Of a stretch of 13,698 bases of DNA, positions 5,376-13,167 are shown in pieces. The first letter of the stretch is position 1; each line of letters starts with the position of its first letter. The notes beneath the pieces were generated by a model that saw nothing but the letters and a program-made list of their open reading frames with translations, was not told where the DNA came from and searched no databases. The stretch is from JABWAJ01 sp046153985. GTDB taxonomy: Bacteria > Bacteroidota > Bacteroidia > Chitinophagales > Saprospiraceae. The stretch covers positions 1 through 13,698 of the forward strand of contig JBJXFD010000421.1 of the NCBI GenBank assembly GCA_046153985.1, read 5' to 3'. Made by a program: the position numbers and the translations under genes.

Positions 5376-7790
5376 CTACTTCCCCCAATAATCCCCCAAC
5401 ACCGGACAAATCCTCACCGCCTCCTTATAATAACCCGTTGCCCCCCAATCCTTTGACCATTGTCCATAAAATGACCTTTCCTTATCCTGGTAAAACTTGC
5501 CGACTTCTTTCCAGTCCATTTCGTCCACCAATTTTTGTTCGTCAGGGGTTAGCACGTAGGTGATGGAGTGGAGATAGGCGATGAGGTGATCCACCTGGGC
5601 CTGTAATTCCGGGTCTTTGGAGGCGGATTTGGCTTTGGACAAATAGGAAAACGCCCGGTTGCCGCGGTAATACAGGGCCTGCATCTCCTTCGAGGGGGGG
5701 CTGAAACTGTAATTGCCCCATTCATTTTTTGGGTACTCGCCGTAGGATTTGCCGTAACTGAACATCATCCAGCTTTTGCCGCCCCAGGTGCAGTTGAGCC
5801 AGGCGGTTCCGATGGTGAGGTAGTTGGCTGCGGCTTTGGCAGGGTTGTTTTTCGCCTCCGCTTCCAGGTTGAGCAGGCGTTGGACGAAGGCAGTTTTGGA
5901 GGCGGGAAATTTCCCTCTGTGCAGCGTGTCTCTCCACACCACGAAGGGATCGGAGTTGAGGAAATATCTGAACTCATACTTGTTTTTCCAAAAATCCTGG
6001 TCTACCTGTTTGAACGCCGATAGCGCTTCCGGCAGGTCATTTTTGCGGAAAGAAATCGTGCCGCGCAGGTCAAGCAGGGCGTTGCGGCTGGGGAGCGGAG
6101 CGCTGGTCAGGTATGTTTCGAACGGGGTTTTGGCCTTTTTTTCCAGGAGCGCCAGCACGGCGTCCACGTCTTTTCCCGAGGCGCGCCAGTCCAAGTAACG
6201 GAGGAGCGCGTAGTAGGCGGTGCCAAAATCCACCCGGTCGGCGCTGGGCAGTTCGAGGGCGTGGTTGTAAAAAAAATAAGCGGTGGCGAGGACGCCTTTT
6301 TTCTCGTAGGCTTCGGCAATGAGCAGGTTCAGGGCGGCAAAGTCGCGTTTGCCGTTGGGATAGTTTTTTTGTATCGCCTGCAATTTCATGAGCAGGGCAA
6401 CCAGGTCGTTTTTAGCATCTTTACTGGCAAGGTTGCGGCGGTCGAGCAGGATCAGGATTTGCTCCGTCAACTGCTGCTCCAGGATGCCTGCCGATGCCTT
6501 CGGGCTGATGGCAGCAAGGTGATTTTTTGCGGGAATTCCCTGGCTTTCAATTGCATATAAATGCCCGGCAAACAGGTTCGTCAAATCGGCAAAAGCGGCG
6601 TCGGACTTTAATCCCGACAGTTTTACCACGAAATCCCGGACTTCGACGAGGTAAGCCTTATCGCTGATTTTATTGGCTTCCCGGTACGTTTCCCATTGAG
6701 CGCCCGACCATTCCCACTTGTCTTGGTCCCTGCCGGCGGGGTATGTGGCAGGGCTCATCCTGGTGAGTTCGTTGGTGAGCAGCCAATCTTCCAATTTATT
6801 GATTTCCCGCACCAAAAGCAGGGGCAGCAAGCGGCAATCCGGGTCGAGTGCCTGAATCTTTTTGATTTGCGAAAGCGCCCTGCCGGGATTGCGCACTGCG
6901 ACGAGCCCCAGCACGATTGCCCGCTCCTGGTCATTTTTACAAAAAGCCAAAGTGCTGTCTGTTAGTTTTTTATCAAAACGCTGGTAGCAGGCGATGCGCT
7001 TTTCGGGGCAGCGGGCGAAGGACATGGCGTAGAGATAGTTTGCCTCCACCGAATCCCTCGTCATGGCTGCGCGGTGGAAATGCGCCCAATTGGCGATGGG
7101 GGAAGCCGTTTTGTCATTTTTGAAAAATTCATCGTACAGCCGGTTAAACTCGACTTGATTGCCCGCATACATGTTCATTACCAGCAGTTGGTAAGCATAG
7201 CGGCGGCGTAGGAAAGCATCTTTTACCTGCTCAAAATTGGCGATCATTTTCTGCTGTACCGCTTGTTTGCCTTCGTCCGCTTTACTGACAGCAGCGTCCA
7301 TATGATCATAGGGATCGCTCCAGGGATCTGTCGTTTCCAGAAAAGAATAATGCTCGTATTCCTTGGCTAAAAGCAGGTAATCGAGCGCCGGCTGTTTTTC
7401 GTTTTGGAGCAACGTTTTGAAAAAACCGTTGCCTGCAAACCGTTGATTGTCTGCGCCTTCCGCCACGGCATTGAGCAGGGCGTCGCGGTTAGACTGGTAA
7501 ACAACCGCCTGCACTTCGGTAGCCGTCACGCCGTTGCCCATATAAGCTGCCCATTCCCGGCAGTTTTGGCTGCGGTCGTTGCCAGATTTGAACTGCATGT
7601 TTTGATTGACAAGCTCGGCGGAGTAAAAAAACGCCGACCACTCCTCTCCGATCAGGTACGGATTGAGCAGGGCGACGCGGTATTCTTCCCCATAGTAATA
7701 AACGCCGCAGGCATTGGCAAACGGCAACGGCAGCAGCAGCGCCAGGAGACTAACGAGCAGTCTGAAACTTTTTGTAAAGTTCGTCCACAT
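5376..7790 (-). CDS. Large exported helical-repeat (TPR-like) protein of unknown function
   Basis: The open frame reaches 7823 (815 codons), but the ATG at 7788-7790 (residue 12 of that frame) is preferred because it begins a good signal peptide: WTNFTKSFRLLVSLLALLLP, ending FANA before CGVYYYGEEY. ANA suits signal peptidase I. A lipidated cysteine is possible, but the lipobox is not canonical. The rest is soluble and mostly helical. TPR-like helix pairs are suggested at about 495-525 (AALNLLIAEAYEKKG...FYNHALEL), 582-612 (LLDLRGTISFRKNDLPEALSAF) and 716-735. The C-terminus GYYKEAVRICPVLGDYWGK is distinctive. I do not know a function; a secreted scaffold or binding role is only a guess. It overlaps the upstream DUF3142-like gene by 41 bp, implying co-translation. 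A collapsed paralogue lies at 3814-3940. Confidence 0.85.
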   Translation of the reverse strand: MWTNFTKSFRLLVSLLALLLPLPFANACGVYYYGEEYRVALLNPYLIGEEWSAFFYSAELVNQNMQFKSGNDRSQNCREWAAYMGNGVTATEVQAVVYQSNRDALLNAVAEGADNQRFAGNGFFKTLLQNEKQPALDYLLLAKEYEHYSFLETTDPWSDPYDHMDAAVSKADEGKQAVQQKMIANFEQVKDAFLRRRYAYQLLVMNMYAGNQVEFNRLYDEFFKNDKTASPIANWAHFHRAAMTRDSVEANYLYAMSFARCPEKRIACYQRFDKKLTDSTLAFCKNDQERAIVLGLVAVRNPGRALSQIKKIQALDPDCRLLPLLLVREINKLEDWLLTNELTRMSPATYPAGRDQDKWEWSGAQWETYREANKISDKAYLVEVRDFVVKLSGLKSDAAFADLTNLFAGHLYAIESQGIPAKNHLAAISPKASAGILEQQLTEQILILLDRRNLASKDAKNDLVALLMKLQAIQKNYPNGKRDFAALNLLIAEAYEKKGVLATAYFFYNHALELPSADRVDFGTAYYALLRYLDWRASGKDVDAVLALLEKKAKTPFETYLTSAPLPSRNALLDLRGTISFRKNDLPEALSAFKQVDQDFWKNKYEFRYFLNSDPFVVWRDTLHRGKFPASKTAFVQRLLNLEAEAKNNPAKAAANYLTIGTAWLNCTWGGKSWMMFSYGKSYGEYPKNEWGNYSFSPPSKEMQALYYRGNRAFSYLSKAKSASKDPELQAQVDHLIAYLHSITYVLTPDEQKLVDEMDWKEVGKFYQDKERSFYGQWSKDWGATGYYKEAVRICPVLGDYWGK

Positions 7791-8916
7791 GGTAAATGCG
7801 AATGTTAGAAGGGTTCCAGTCAAAAAATGAGATGTTTTTTACGGCTTTGATTTGCGCCAATCGCTCCGTGAGCGCGGCGAGTTCGTTGGGTGAAGCCTGG
7901 TCAATGCGCACGAGGTCGCCCCGGCGCATATAAATTTCCGAAAACACGGTGTCTGCGGTGAAACGATACATGCCGCTCGGTCCGGTTTCGAAGAGCGGAT
8001 TTGATTGTACGGCCTCGGCAGACAATCCCGATGCCAAGCCTTTAAACTCGTTTTCGTGAAACAAGACGCCCCAGCTGAATAGCGGCAGCGCAGCTTCGAG
8101 CGGCAACGGATAGTCGCCGTTTTTCAAATAACCCTGCACGAGTGCCGGGTCGAAAATGGCGTCGCTGGCGCCCGGGTCTTTCGGCGAAGCCATGTTGTAA
8201 CACATCAGCGTACCGCGATCCACTGGCGGAACGCCTGTCTTTTCCTGATCCCGGAACTGGTGCAGGCGCACGGTGCAGGAGATGGTTTTGTCGGGGTTGT
8301 ATTTTTTCATCGCCTTCAAAAATTGAAAATAGCGCTCACGGGTAGTGGCCGTCCAGTCGCAATCCAGCTGGATCTCAGTCAAACCGCCCAAAAAACGCTG
8401 CCGTGCGCCTTCATGCAGGCTGTCCAGGACTTCATAATTCGTGTCTTCAGCATTGGCATAGTCATATCCCCATGAAGGATAAAGATACCAGTTAATTTCG
8501 CTACTGATCGAGGCAATTTTATCGGAAATCTTGGCCGCCAGCGAGTCGGGGTCGTAGCTGCCGGAAAACACCCGATTTTCCAGGTAAATCACCGGCACGA
8601 CCTGCCTGCCGTCGAGAAAATATGCTTCTTTTGTTGAAAAAAAATTTTCGTTCGACCAGCCCGTCAGGGTGATTTCCCCAACCGGGACGGGCATTCCCAG
8701 CGACGGACTCCAGTCCACGTCGAAATAGCGCAGATAAAGCCGTTTTACGCCGAGCGAATCGGCAAGCGCTTTGTCGGCAGCATTAAAGCTGAGGCGGGTT
8801 TTCCAGAAATAAAAATTGCAGCCCGAAACATCAATCGGGGCATATTTTTTTTGACACTGGCCGAACGCGAACAGCAGCAGAAACAGTAGGAAAAACGGGA
8901 TGGCTATTTTTTTCAT
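7750..8916 (-). CDS. Exported DUF3142-like protein, probable TIM-barrel fold
   Basis: The 388-residue product has a hydrophobic N-terminus (residues 4-19) followed by GQCQKK. The cysteine at 21 could be lipidated, though Gln before it is atypical, so lipoprotein status is uncertain. The mature part alternates strands and helices: RLYLRYFDVDWSP (59-71), VVPVIYLENRVF (106-117), EIQLDCDWT (181-189), ISCTVRLHQF (212-221), VPPVDRGTLMCYNM (229-242), LEAALPLFSWGVLF (273-286), and a final ISFFDW. The EIQLDCDW strand recalls the acidic strand of glycoside-hydrolase-like barrels and of DUF3142 proteins, but there is no full chitinase DxxDxDxE motif. Enzyme activity is unproven. The following gene starts inside its 3' end, so the two products probably work together at the cell envelope. 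Confidence 0.8.
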   Translation of the reverse strand: MKKIAIPFFLLFLLLFAFGQCQKKYAPIDVSGCNFYFWKTRLSFNAADKALADSLGVKRLYLRYFDVDWSPSLGMPVPVGEITLTGWSNENFFSTKEAYFLDGRQVVPVIYLENRVFSGSYDPDSLAAKISDKIASISSEINWYLYPSWGYDYANAEDTNYEVLDSLHEGARQRFLGGLTEIQLDCDWTATTRERYFQFLKAMKKYNPDKTISCTVRLHQFRDQEKTGVPPVDRGTLMCYNMASPKDPGASDAIFDPALVQGYLKNGDYPLPLEAALPLFSWGVLFHENEFKGLASGLSAEAVQSNPLFETGPSGMYRFTADTVFSEIYMRRGDLVRIDQASPNELAALTERLAQIKAVKNISFFDWNPSNIRIYHVDELYKKFQTAR

Positions 8917-9010
8917 ACGGGTAAAATGGGTATTTGTTTTTTCAGGGTAAAAGTAATGCGGAAAGGGGGGAATCCGGGGGAATTTGGGAAATAAAAAATG
9001 CTGTGGCTAC

Positions 9011-9913
9011 CTAAGGCATTAAAACCACCTTCACCACCCCCAATGACATCCGCTGCTTATCAAACGCTTGCAACCAATAAACCCCCGAAGGAAAAGCACT
9101 GATATCCAATCTTTTTTCTTGCGAAAGTGTCGTGGAAAGTAGGCACTGCCCTGTTGGGTTAAAGAGGCGCATTTCCACGACAGTTTCGTCTGTTTGTATG
9201 AAAATAATGCCTGAAGTAGGATTGGGGCCCACAGACCAGGTTAATTTATTGGTTTCCTGCACATTGGTTGGCGGTTGGTAATCGCAGTCAAAATCTCCAA
9301 AACTCAGAAACCGGGGGCTTTTATAATCAATTTCTGAATCGGAATAGCAACGTAACCAGGGAGCTCTATAATTATTTAGTAAAATGCAGGGAGGCAAATC
9401 TTCAATAATCACCCCATCAGGTCGCCCGATTTTTTCAATGTAGGTGTAAAAACCATCCGGGTAAAACGAATAAAAAGGATCGAGTGGGATACTTGATGTC
9501 ACCACCCGTTTCAATGTTTGCCCGCTGACCATGATGAATCCTACAGAATCTACCTTGACGGACATGTTAATAACGCCTCCGAGGCAACTAAGTAAGTTTA
9601 AATTTACGGTATCTCCGACTTCCACTTCAAAATCATACACTAAGTTCAGGGAATCGCCATACCAATAGTAAATCTTCCCGCCATTTTGATGCATGAGATA
9701 ATCCCCCACTTTTCTAAAATTCAGATTATTGATCACGGAATCGCCGGTGCATTCCACCACATAATAATCCAATAGCGGGTTGGGCGCAGGAATAGAATCG
9801 AAATCAATTCCGATGTTTTGAACCCAGCGTGCTCCAATGGGCGCCCATTCCTGTTGCGAAAAAATTGTGTTGCTGCACAACAGCAGGAAAATTAGCAGGC
9901 TTTGATTTTTCAT
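9011..9913 (-). CDS. Secreted protein with T9SS type A C-terminal sorting domain
   Basis: A 300-residue product with a signal peptide (LLIFLLLCSNTIFSQ, residues 6-20). The body, 21-220, is beta-rich with scattered cysteines and no domain I recognise. The C-terminal sorting domain begins near 224: WSVGPNPTSGIIFIQ (226-240), then VVEMRLFNPTGQCLL, DISAFPSGVYWL and KVVLMP. The PNPTSG start, the GQ turn and the SGVYWL strand are hallmarks of the type A signal recognised by the type IX secretion system, which removes the domain and releases or anchors the protein outside the cell. The product is therefore probably extracellular or surface-bound. It lies 94 bp upstream of the DUF3142-like gene, which starts its own unit or shares a transcript. 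Confidence 0.88.
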   Translation of the reverse strand: MKNQSLLIFLLLCSNTIFSQQEWAPIGARWVQNIGIDFDSIPAPNPLLDYYVVECTGDSVINNLNFRKVGDYLMHQNGGKIYYWYGDSLNLVYDFEVEVGDTVNLNLLSCLGGVINMSVKVDSVGFIMVSGQTLKRVVTSSIPLDPFYSFYPDGFYTYIEKIGRPDGVIIEDLPPCILLNNYRAPWLRCYSDSEIDYKSPRFLSFGDFDCDYQPPTNVQETNKLTWSVGPNPTSGIIFIQTDETVVEMRLFNPTGQCLLSTTLSQEKRLDISAFPSGVYWLQAFDKQRMSLGVVKVVLMP

Positions 9914-10075
9914 TTTGGATATTTTAGTTACGGCAACAAATTACACGACTTGAGGCAATTGCGATAAATTAATGGTGGCTTTTAGCGCTTGAGCGACAAA
10001 ATTTGCGGCTATTTTTCCTTGTAAATTTTCATATTTACGGGCTCAAGTGTAGAGTCTTGGTGGAATTGGAGCCAT

Positions 10076-10092
10076 GCCGAACAGAGTTCGGC
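10076..10092. terminator. Perfect 6-bp hairpin after the DUF4180 gene
   Basis: gccgaa (10076-10081) pairs perfectly with ttcggc (10087-10092) around the loop cagag, about 15 bp past the minus-strand DUF4180 stop codon. No U-run follows on either strand, so termination is uncertain. The rest of the gap (9914-10106) shows no gene or promoter that I can support. Confidence 0.3.
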
Positions 10093-10106
10093 GGTACAAG
10101 CCATAC

Positions 10107-10466
10107 CTACCCCATCAACCGCTCCACTGCCTCCGTTATAGACCCCACAAAATTGATATGCTTCCGCTTATTGCTCTCAAAAATAAAATCCCGGATGCTT
10201 TGACCCGGGTAGGCGCTGAAATCGCCGACGATCGCCAAACGAACACGGTAATTGGAGAATTTTTGAAGGATTTCGCCTGCAATTCCGGTTTTTAAATCAA
10301 AAAAATCCGGGGTGATGTTTTTTTCATGGAGGATGATTTTATCAAAACCTTGAAAATAAAGGTTTCCCAATAAATCTAAGCCGTCCTGCGTGGTGGCGAT
10401 CACGCTGGTTTCTGAAACCACCTCGGCTATTTGTTGGTCGTTGATTTGATGGATTTCGATTTTCAT
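10107..10466 (-). CDS. DUF4180 domain-containing protein
   Basis: The 119-residue product matches DUF4180 over its whole length. Distinctive stretches are DGLDLLGNLYFQGFDKIILH (28-47), FFDLKTGIAGEILQKFSNYR (55-74) and VRLAIVGDFSAYPGQSIRDF (74-93), closing with the ESNK...INFVGSITEAVERL tail. The alternating strand/helix pattern fits a small STAS-like alpha/beta fold, but no biochemical role is established for the family. There is no signal peptide, so it is cytoplasmic. It is monocistronic: the 300-codon gene ends its own unit downstream after a 193-bp gap, and the gene upstream is divergent. The length is normal and the start is the only upstream ATG that suits the family. Confidence 0.92.
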   Translation of the reverse strand: MKIEIHQINDQQIAEVVSETSVIATTQDGLDLLGNLYFQGFDKIILHEKNITPDFFDLKTGIAGEILQKFSNYRVRLAIVGDFSAYPGQSIRDFIFESNKRKHINFVGSITEAVERLMG

Positions 10467-10503
10467 CGCTTAATTTTTCACATAGGGCTCAAACACAAAT
10501 GCT

Positions 10504-10530
10504 CAAAGTTATAGTCATTTATAAGATCAA
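10504..10530 (-). promoter_or_regulatory. Weak promoter candidate for the DUF4180 gene
   Basis: On the minus strand TAACTTTG (10504-10511) fits the TAnnTTTG box of Bacteroidota promoters and lies about 38 bp before the DUF4180 start. A TTG (10528-10530) sits upstream, but with a 16-base spacer, shorter than usual. No comparable box is visible on the plus strand for the divergent gene. Confidence 0.3.
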
Positions 10531-10604
10531 TCCTAATGTCATGCTCACCAACCAAAGCAATGAATTTATCCGTCTTTACCCTTAAACCATTAAAACACTA
10601 ATGT

Positions 10605-11258
10605 ATGAAAAAAACAGCGCTGCTCTGTATCTTGTTCTTTCTGGGATTAAAAATCACTTTTGCACAACACTCATCCTGGCAATTTCAAATCAATTATGGC
10701 CTGACCGCGACTACCCACCTCGGCGAGCCGCTACAAAAGTACTTTTGCAGGGAAGGATGTCCAGTTCTCGAACAAACGCCGGGAGCCGGCCACTCCGTTT
10801 CTTTGGGCATGTCTAAACGCATTGGCCTGATTCACAGCCTGTACGCGGCTGTCGGGTATTCCGAAATCCGATTCCACGAAAAAGGGTTGTTATCGTCGGG
10901 CGGCGCAGCGGATATACCGTATGACCGCGATGTCAGTTTTGGTTTTCTCAACCTCCAGGTTGGCCATATCTTGGTCCTGGAGCACTTAGGCCGCCACGAG
11001 GTGGTTTTGTCCAACAGCCTGCTCGCCGAACATACCATCCGGGAATCTTATTTTAAAGACTACCTGAAAACCAATAACTTTAGCTACTTAGCAAAATTGG
11101 GTATGGTTTTTCACTCCGATAAAGCGCTCGCTTTTACGGTTAACGCTACTTTTCGGGCAGCGCTTTCCAACTACAACCGCCAACACGACTTCAAATATTT
11201 TGACGACTACAAACCTTATGGATTTGGCCTGGAAGCCGGCATACGCCTGGGGTTGTGA
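10605..11258 (+). CDS. Exported probable outer-membrane beta-barrel protein
   Basis: A 217-residue protein with a clear signal peptide (MKKTALLCILFFLGLKITFA, cleaved before QHSSW). The mature part shows alternating amphipathic strands with glycine and aromatic residues: WQFQINYGLTATTHLGE, HSVSLGMSKRIGLIHSLYAAVGYSEIRF, VSFGFLNLQVGHILVLE, FSYLAKLGMVFHSDKALAFTVNATFRAAL and YGFGLEAGIRLGL at the end. This resembles small outer-membrane barrels of the PorT/OmpW-like kind found in Bacteroidota, without a specific family match that I can name. Two cysteines in CREGC (about 48-52) may form a disulfide in a loop. It is the only clear plus-strand gene, divergent from DUF4180 and convergent with the desaturase gene, whose stop is 7 bp away. 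Confidence 0.75.
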   Translation: MKKTALLCILFFLGLKITFAQHSSWQFQINYGLTATTHLGEPLQKYFCREGCPVLEQTPGAGHSVSLGMSKRIGLIHSLYAAVGYSEIRFHEKGLLSSGGAADIPYDRDVSFGFLNLQVGHILVLEHLGRHEVVLSNSLLAEHTIRESYFKDYLKTNNFSYLAKLGMVFHSDKALAFTVNATFRAALSNYNRQHDFKYFDDYKPYGFGLEAGIRLGL

Positions 11259-11265
11259 TGCAACA

Positions 11266-12285
11266 TTACGGTATAAACCCGTGCAAATTCTGTCCCACAA
11301 AATCCTTCGGCAGTTCCTCCATGCCCGGAAAACCCAGTTTGATGTCCCGGCCATTGTGCGGGATCACGGCAGTTCCGAAAAGGTAATCCCAAATGGCGAG
11401 CGAAATGCCGAAATTGATGCCAAACCGGTGGCCTTCGGGCAATTCGTAAACGTGGTGCCAGATGTGCATTTCCGGACTGTTAAACAGGTATTTCATCAGC
11501 GGACCCAGCAAAAGAGCGCCAGCGCCAATGCTTCCCAAAACCACCAAGGCTTGCACCCAGGCAGATGGCTGGTGAAGCAGGTGCACGTCGAAACCGCTGG
11601 TAGCGATCACCAGGCCGATCAGGGCGCCCAAAATGCCGCCGGTGACATAACCAGGCACGGTGATGTTGGAGTGGTTGTAGTGCCCAACGGCGAGGGTGAA
11701 GATGTGGATGATGAAAAAGTCATACAATCCAACGCCCAACAGGGCCAGTGGCAGGTATTCAATGGTGCGGTACACCACGTTTTCCATCCAGTGGTAGCGC
11801 AGGTGCGCGGCAAATCCCATTTGCTCCACCGAGTGGTGTACTTTGTGAAATTCCCAAAGGCGTTCACTCCGGTGCAGCAAGCGATGGATCCACCACTGCA
11901 CAAAATCGCGCACCAGGAACCCGACCAGCAGCACGACCCACATCGGAGCGCTCCGCAACGGATTGGAAGCTTGCAAATCAAACCCGCTGATTGCCCGAAT
12001 GCCTTCGTTGAACAAGTTGACAATGACCGAAGAAACCGCGCTGTAAATGACGAGCGAAAACAGGAAAAAATTAAAAAACATGTAAAAAAAATCCAGCCAA
12101 AAATCCTTGCGGAATTTAGGTTGGTTTTTGCGCCACGGCGTCAGCAATTCCAACAGAAAAAAGAAAGCCGAAACGATTAGCAGCCAATAAAAATAATTGT
12201 GCCAACTGGGGTTGGTAATTTCACTCCAAAAATAATTGGCGTACCCCTCGTAGGCACTGACGAAAACATCCCAATATTTTTCCAT
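11266..12285 (-). CDS. Sterol desaturase/fatty acid hydroxylase-family membrane protein
   Basis: A 339-residue integral membrane di-iron enzyme candidate. Hydrophobic segments lie near 32-48, 66-90, 114-130, 176-200 and 215-262. The histidine clusters that bind the two irons are all present: HRLLH (134-138), HKVHH (147-151), HYNH (202-205) and HIWHH (274-278). The typical NFGISLAIWDYLFGT tail follows at 291-305. Family members hydroxylate or desaturate lipid-linked carbons with oxygen and an electron donor. The actual lipid substrate, perhaps a sphingolipid, hopanoid or carotenoid, cannot be told from sequence. It starts 17 bp after the DsrE-like gene and ends 7 bp from the convergent barrel gene. 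It is probably the last gene of the operon that begins with the 5'-nucleotidase-like gene. Confidence 0.9.
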   Translation of the reverse strand: MEKYWDVFVSAYEGYANYFWSEITNPSWHNYFYWLLIVSAFFFLLELLTPWRKNQPKFRKDFWLDFFYMFFNFFLFSLVIYSAVSSVIVNLFNEGIRAISGFDLQASNPLRSAPMWVVLLVGFLVRDFVQWWIHRLLHRSERLWEFHKVHHSVEQMGFAAHLRYHWMENVVYRTIEYLPLALLGVGLYDFFIIHIFTLAVGHYNHSNITVPGYVTGGILGALIGLVIATSGFDVHLLHQPSAWVQALVVLGSIGAGALLLGPLMKYLFNSPEMHIWHHVYELPEGHRFGINFGISLAIWDYLFGTAVIPHNGRDIKLGFPGMEELPKDFVGQNLHGFIP

Positions 12286-12302
12286 GATAGTTAAATGCTA
12301 TT

Positions 12303-12737
12303 TTAAAACCCTGCCTTGAGGTAACTCCAGCCTGCCCGCTGCTTGCTGGCAATTTCCAGCGCACCCGACCTTGCAAAATTGGCTTCGTCCACAATTTGCG
12401 ATTTGTCTACTTTGCGTTCCTTCAAAGAAAATTCGCAGGCCACAAATTGAATGCCCTTTTCGGCGTGTTTTTTGAGCTGCGCCTGAACGATGCTTCTTTC
12501 TTTCACCAGCATGTACAAACCAGGGCCATGACAAACCACTTCAATTTCGGTGTCAGCCGCCACTGATGTGATGTTGTTTAGTTGTTTCATCAGGGCTTTG
12601 TGTGCTACGGTGTCTTCCGTCACTACCTGAATGACAATTTTATTGCCGTAATAATCTTTATCCGACAGGGTTTGGTGCTGTGCGTTGACCGTCACAAAGC
12701 CAAATAGCAACAGGCTCGAAATTAAAAATTTATTCAT
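12303..12737 (-). CDS. Periplasmic DsrE/DsrF-like family protein
   Basis: The product is 144 residues from the ATG at 12735-12737. The frame extends further upstream, but this start gives a proper signal peptide (MNKFLISSLLLFGFVTVNAQ) and sits just past the upstream stop, behind an A-rich leader. The mature domain has the DsrE-like alpha/beta pattern: KIVIQVVTEDTVAHKALMKQ (33-52), IEVVCHGPGLYMLV (65-78), GIQFVACEFSLKERKVDK (95-112) and GWSYLKAGF at the end. C69 and C101 are the candidate sulfur-carrying residues. Relatives take part in sulfur relay, but exported Bacteroidota members have no proven role. The operon setting beside a SoxB-like 5'-nucleotidase domain hints at periplasmic sulfur or redox chemistry, which is an inference. 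It lies 16 bp after the upstream gene and 17 bp before the desaturase gene. Confidence 0.88.
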   Translation of the reverse strand: MNKFLISSLLLFGFVTVNAQHQTLSDKDYYGNKIVIQVVTEDTVAHKALMKQLNNITSVAADTEIEVVCHGPGLYMLVKERSIVQAQLKKHAEKGIQFVACEFSLKERKVDKSQIVDEANFARSGALEIASKQRAGWSYLKAGF

Positions 12738-12753
12738 TTTTATTTTTTTGTGT

Positions 12754-13167
12754 TTACGTGAATTTATAATCAACCCCGGAAACCTGAGTGAGCAGGGTTT
12801 GCGGCGCATCCAGAATATCCGCTGCTTCGGGCAGTTCGGGGGTTACCGGAGAATTCACCGCTAAATAATCCCGCATTACGGAGTGCAGGGTATAAGGCGT
12901 GTTTTTCCCCTCGGCCACGTTTTTGATCCGGCAAAGCATGTCAATCGGGTCGCCATCTCTTTCGCAGGCGCAAACGCTGTAAGTCTGGTTTAGGTCTAAG
13001 GGCTTGTCGCCAACGGTGACGTCTTTTACGCGTTTCCCTTTTTCACCAAAGGCATAAAAAGACATTTTCATACCTTTAAATTTGATCAGCCAGCCGCCAA
13101 AACGCTGGGTTGTCTGAAAGGTTGCAGTTGTGCTTCCACTCGTTGTGCCTTCGAGTGCAAACTGGTC
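12754..13167 (-). pseudogene. 5'-nucleotidase/SoxB-like C-terminal domain, 5' end missing
   Basis: The frame is open from an in-frame TGA (13168-13170) to the stop at 12754. Homology-like sequence starts at QRFGGWLIKFKG (13072 to about 13107), before the first ATG at 13071, and continues as RVKDVTVGDKPLDLNQTYSV, ACERDGDP, YTLHSVMRDYLA and DAPQTLLTQVSGVDYKF. This is the substrate-binding 5_nucleotid_C domain of UshA/SoxB-type metallophosphatases. The whole metallophosphoesterase half (about 300 residues) and the export signal are absent. The residues before QRFGGW (LEGTTSGSTTATF) are low-complexity and unlike the family. The gene is thus cut either by a genuine rearrangement or by a contig artefact; the foreign-looking DNA to its right favours the latter. 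It leads an operon with the DsrE-like and desaturase genes. Confidence 0.8.

Noticed and set aside
9914..9960. Promoter box TAATTTG before the T9SS-sorted protein gene
   Set aside because: One base short of TAnnTTTG, and the nearest TTG is only about 12 bases upstream.
10049..10110. Possible 5S rRNA fragment (ccgaacagag followed by aagcc, with ggtgg upstream)
   Set aside because: Only short blocks resemble 5S rRNA, the spacing between them is wrong, and the core is a simple perfect hairpin; no neighbouring rRNA genes.
11200..12180. 326-codon plus-strand frame
   Set aside because: It is antisense to the desaturase gene, whose histidine clusters prove the minus frame; the plus translation is a Q/H/V-rich shadow.
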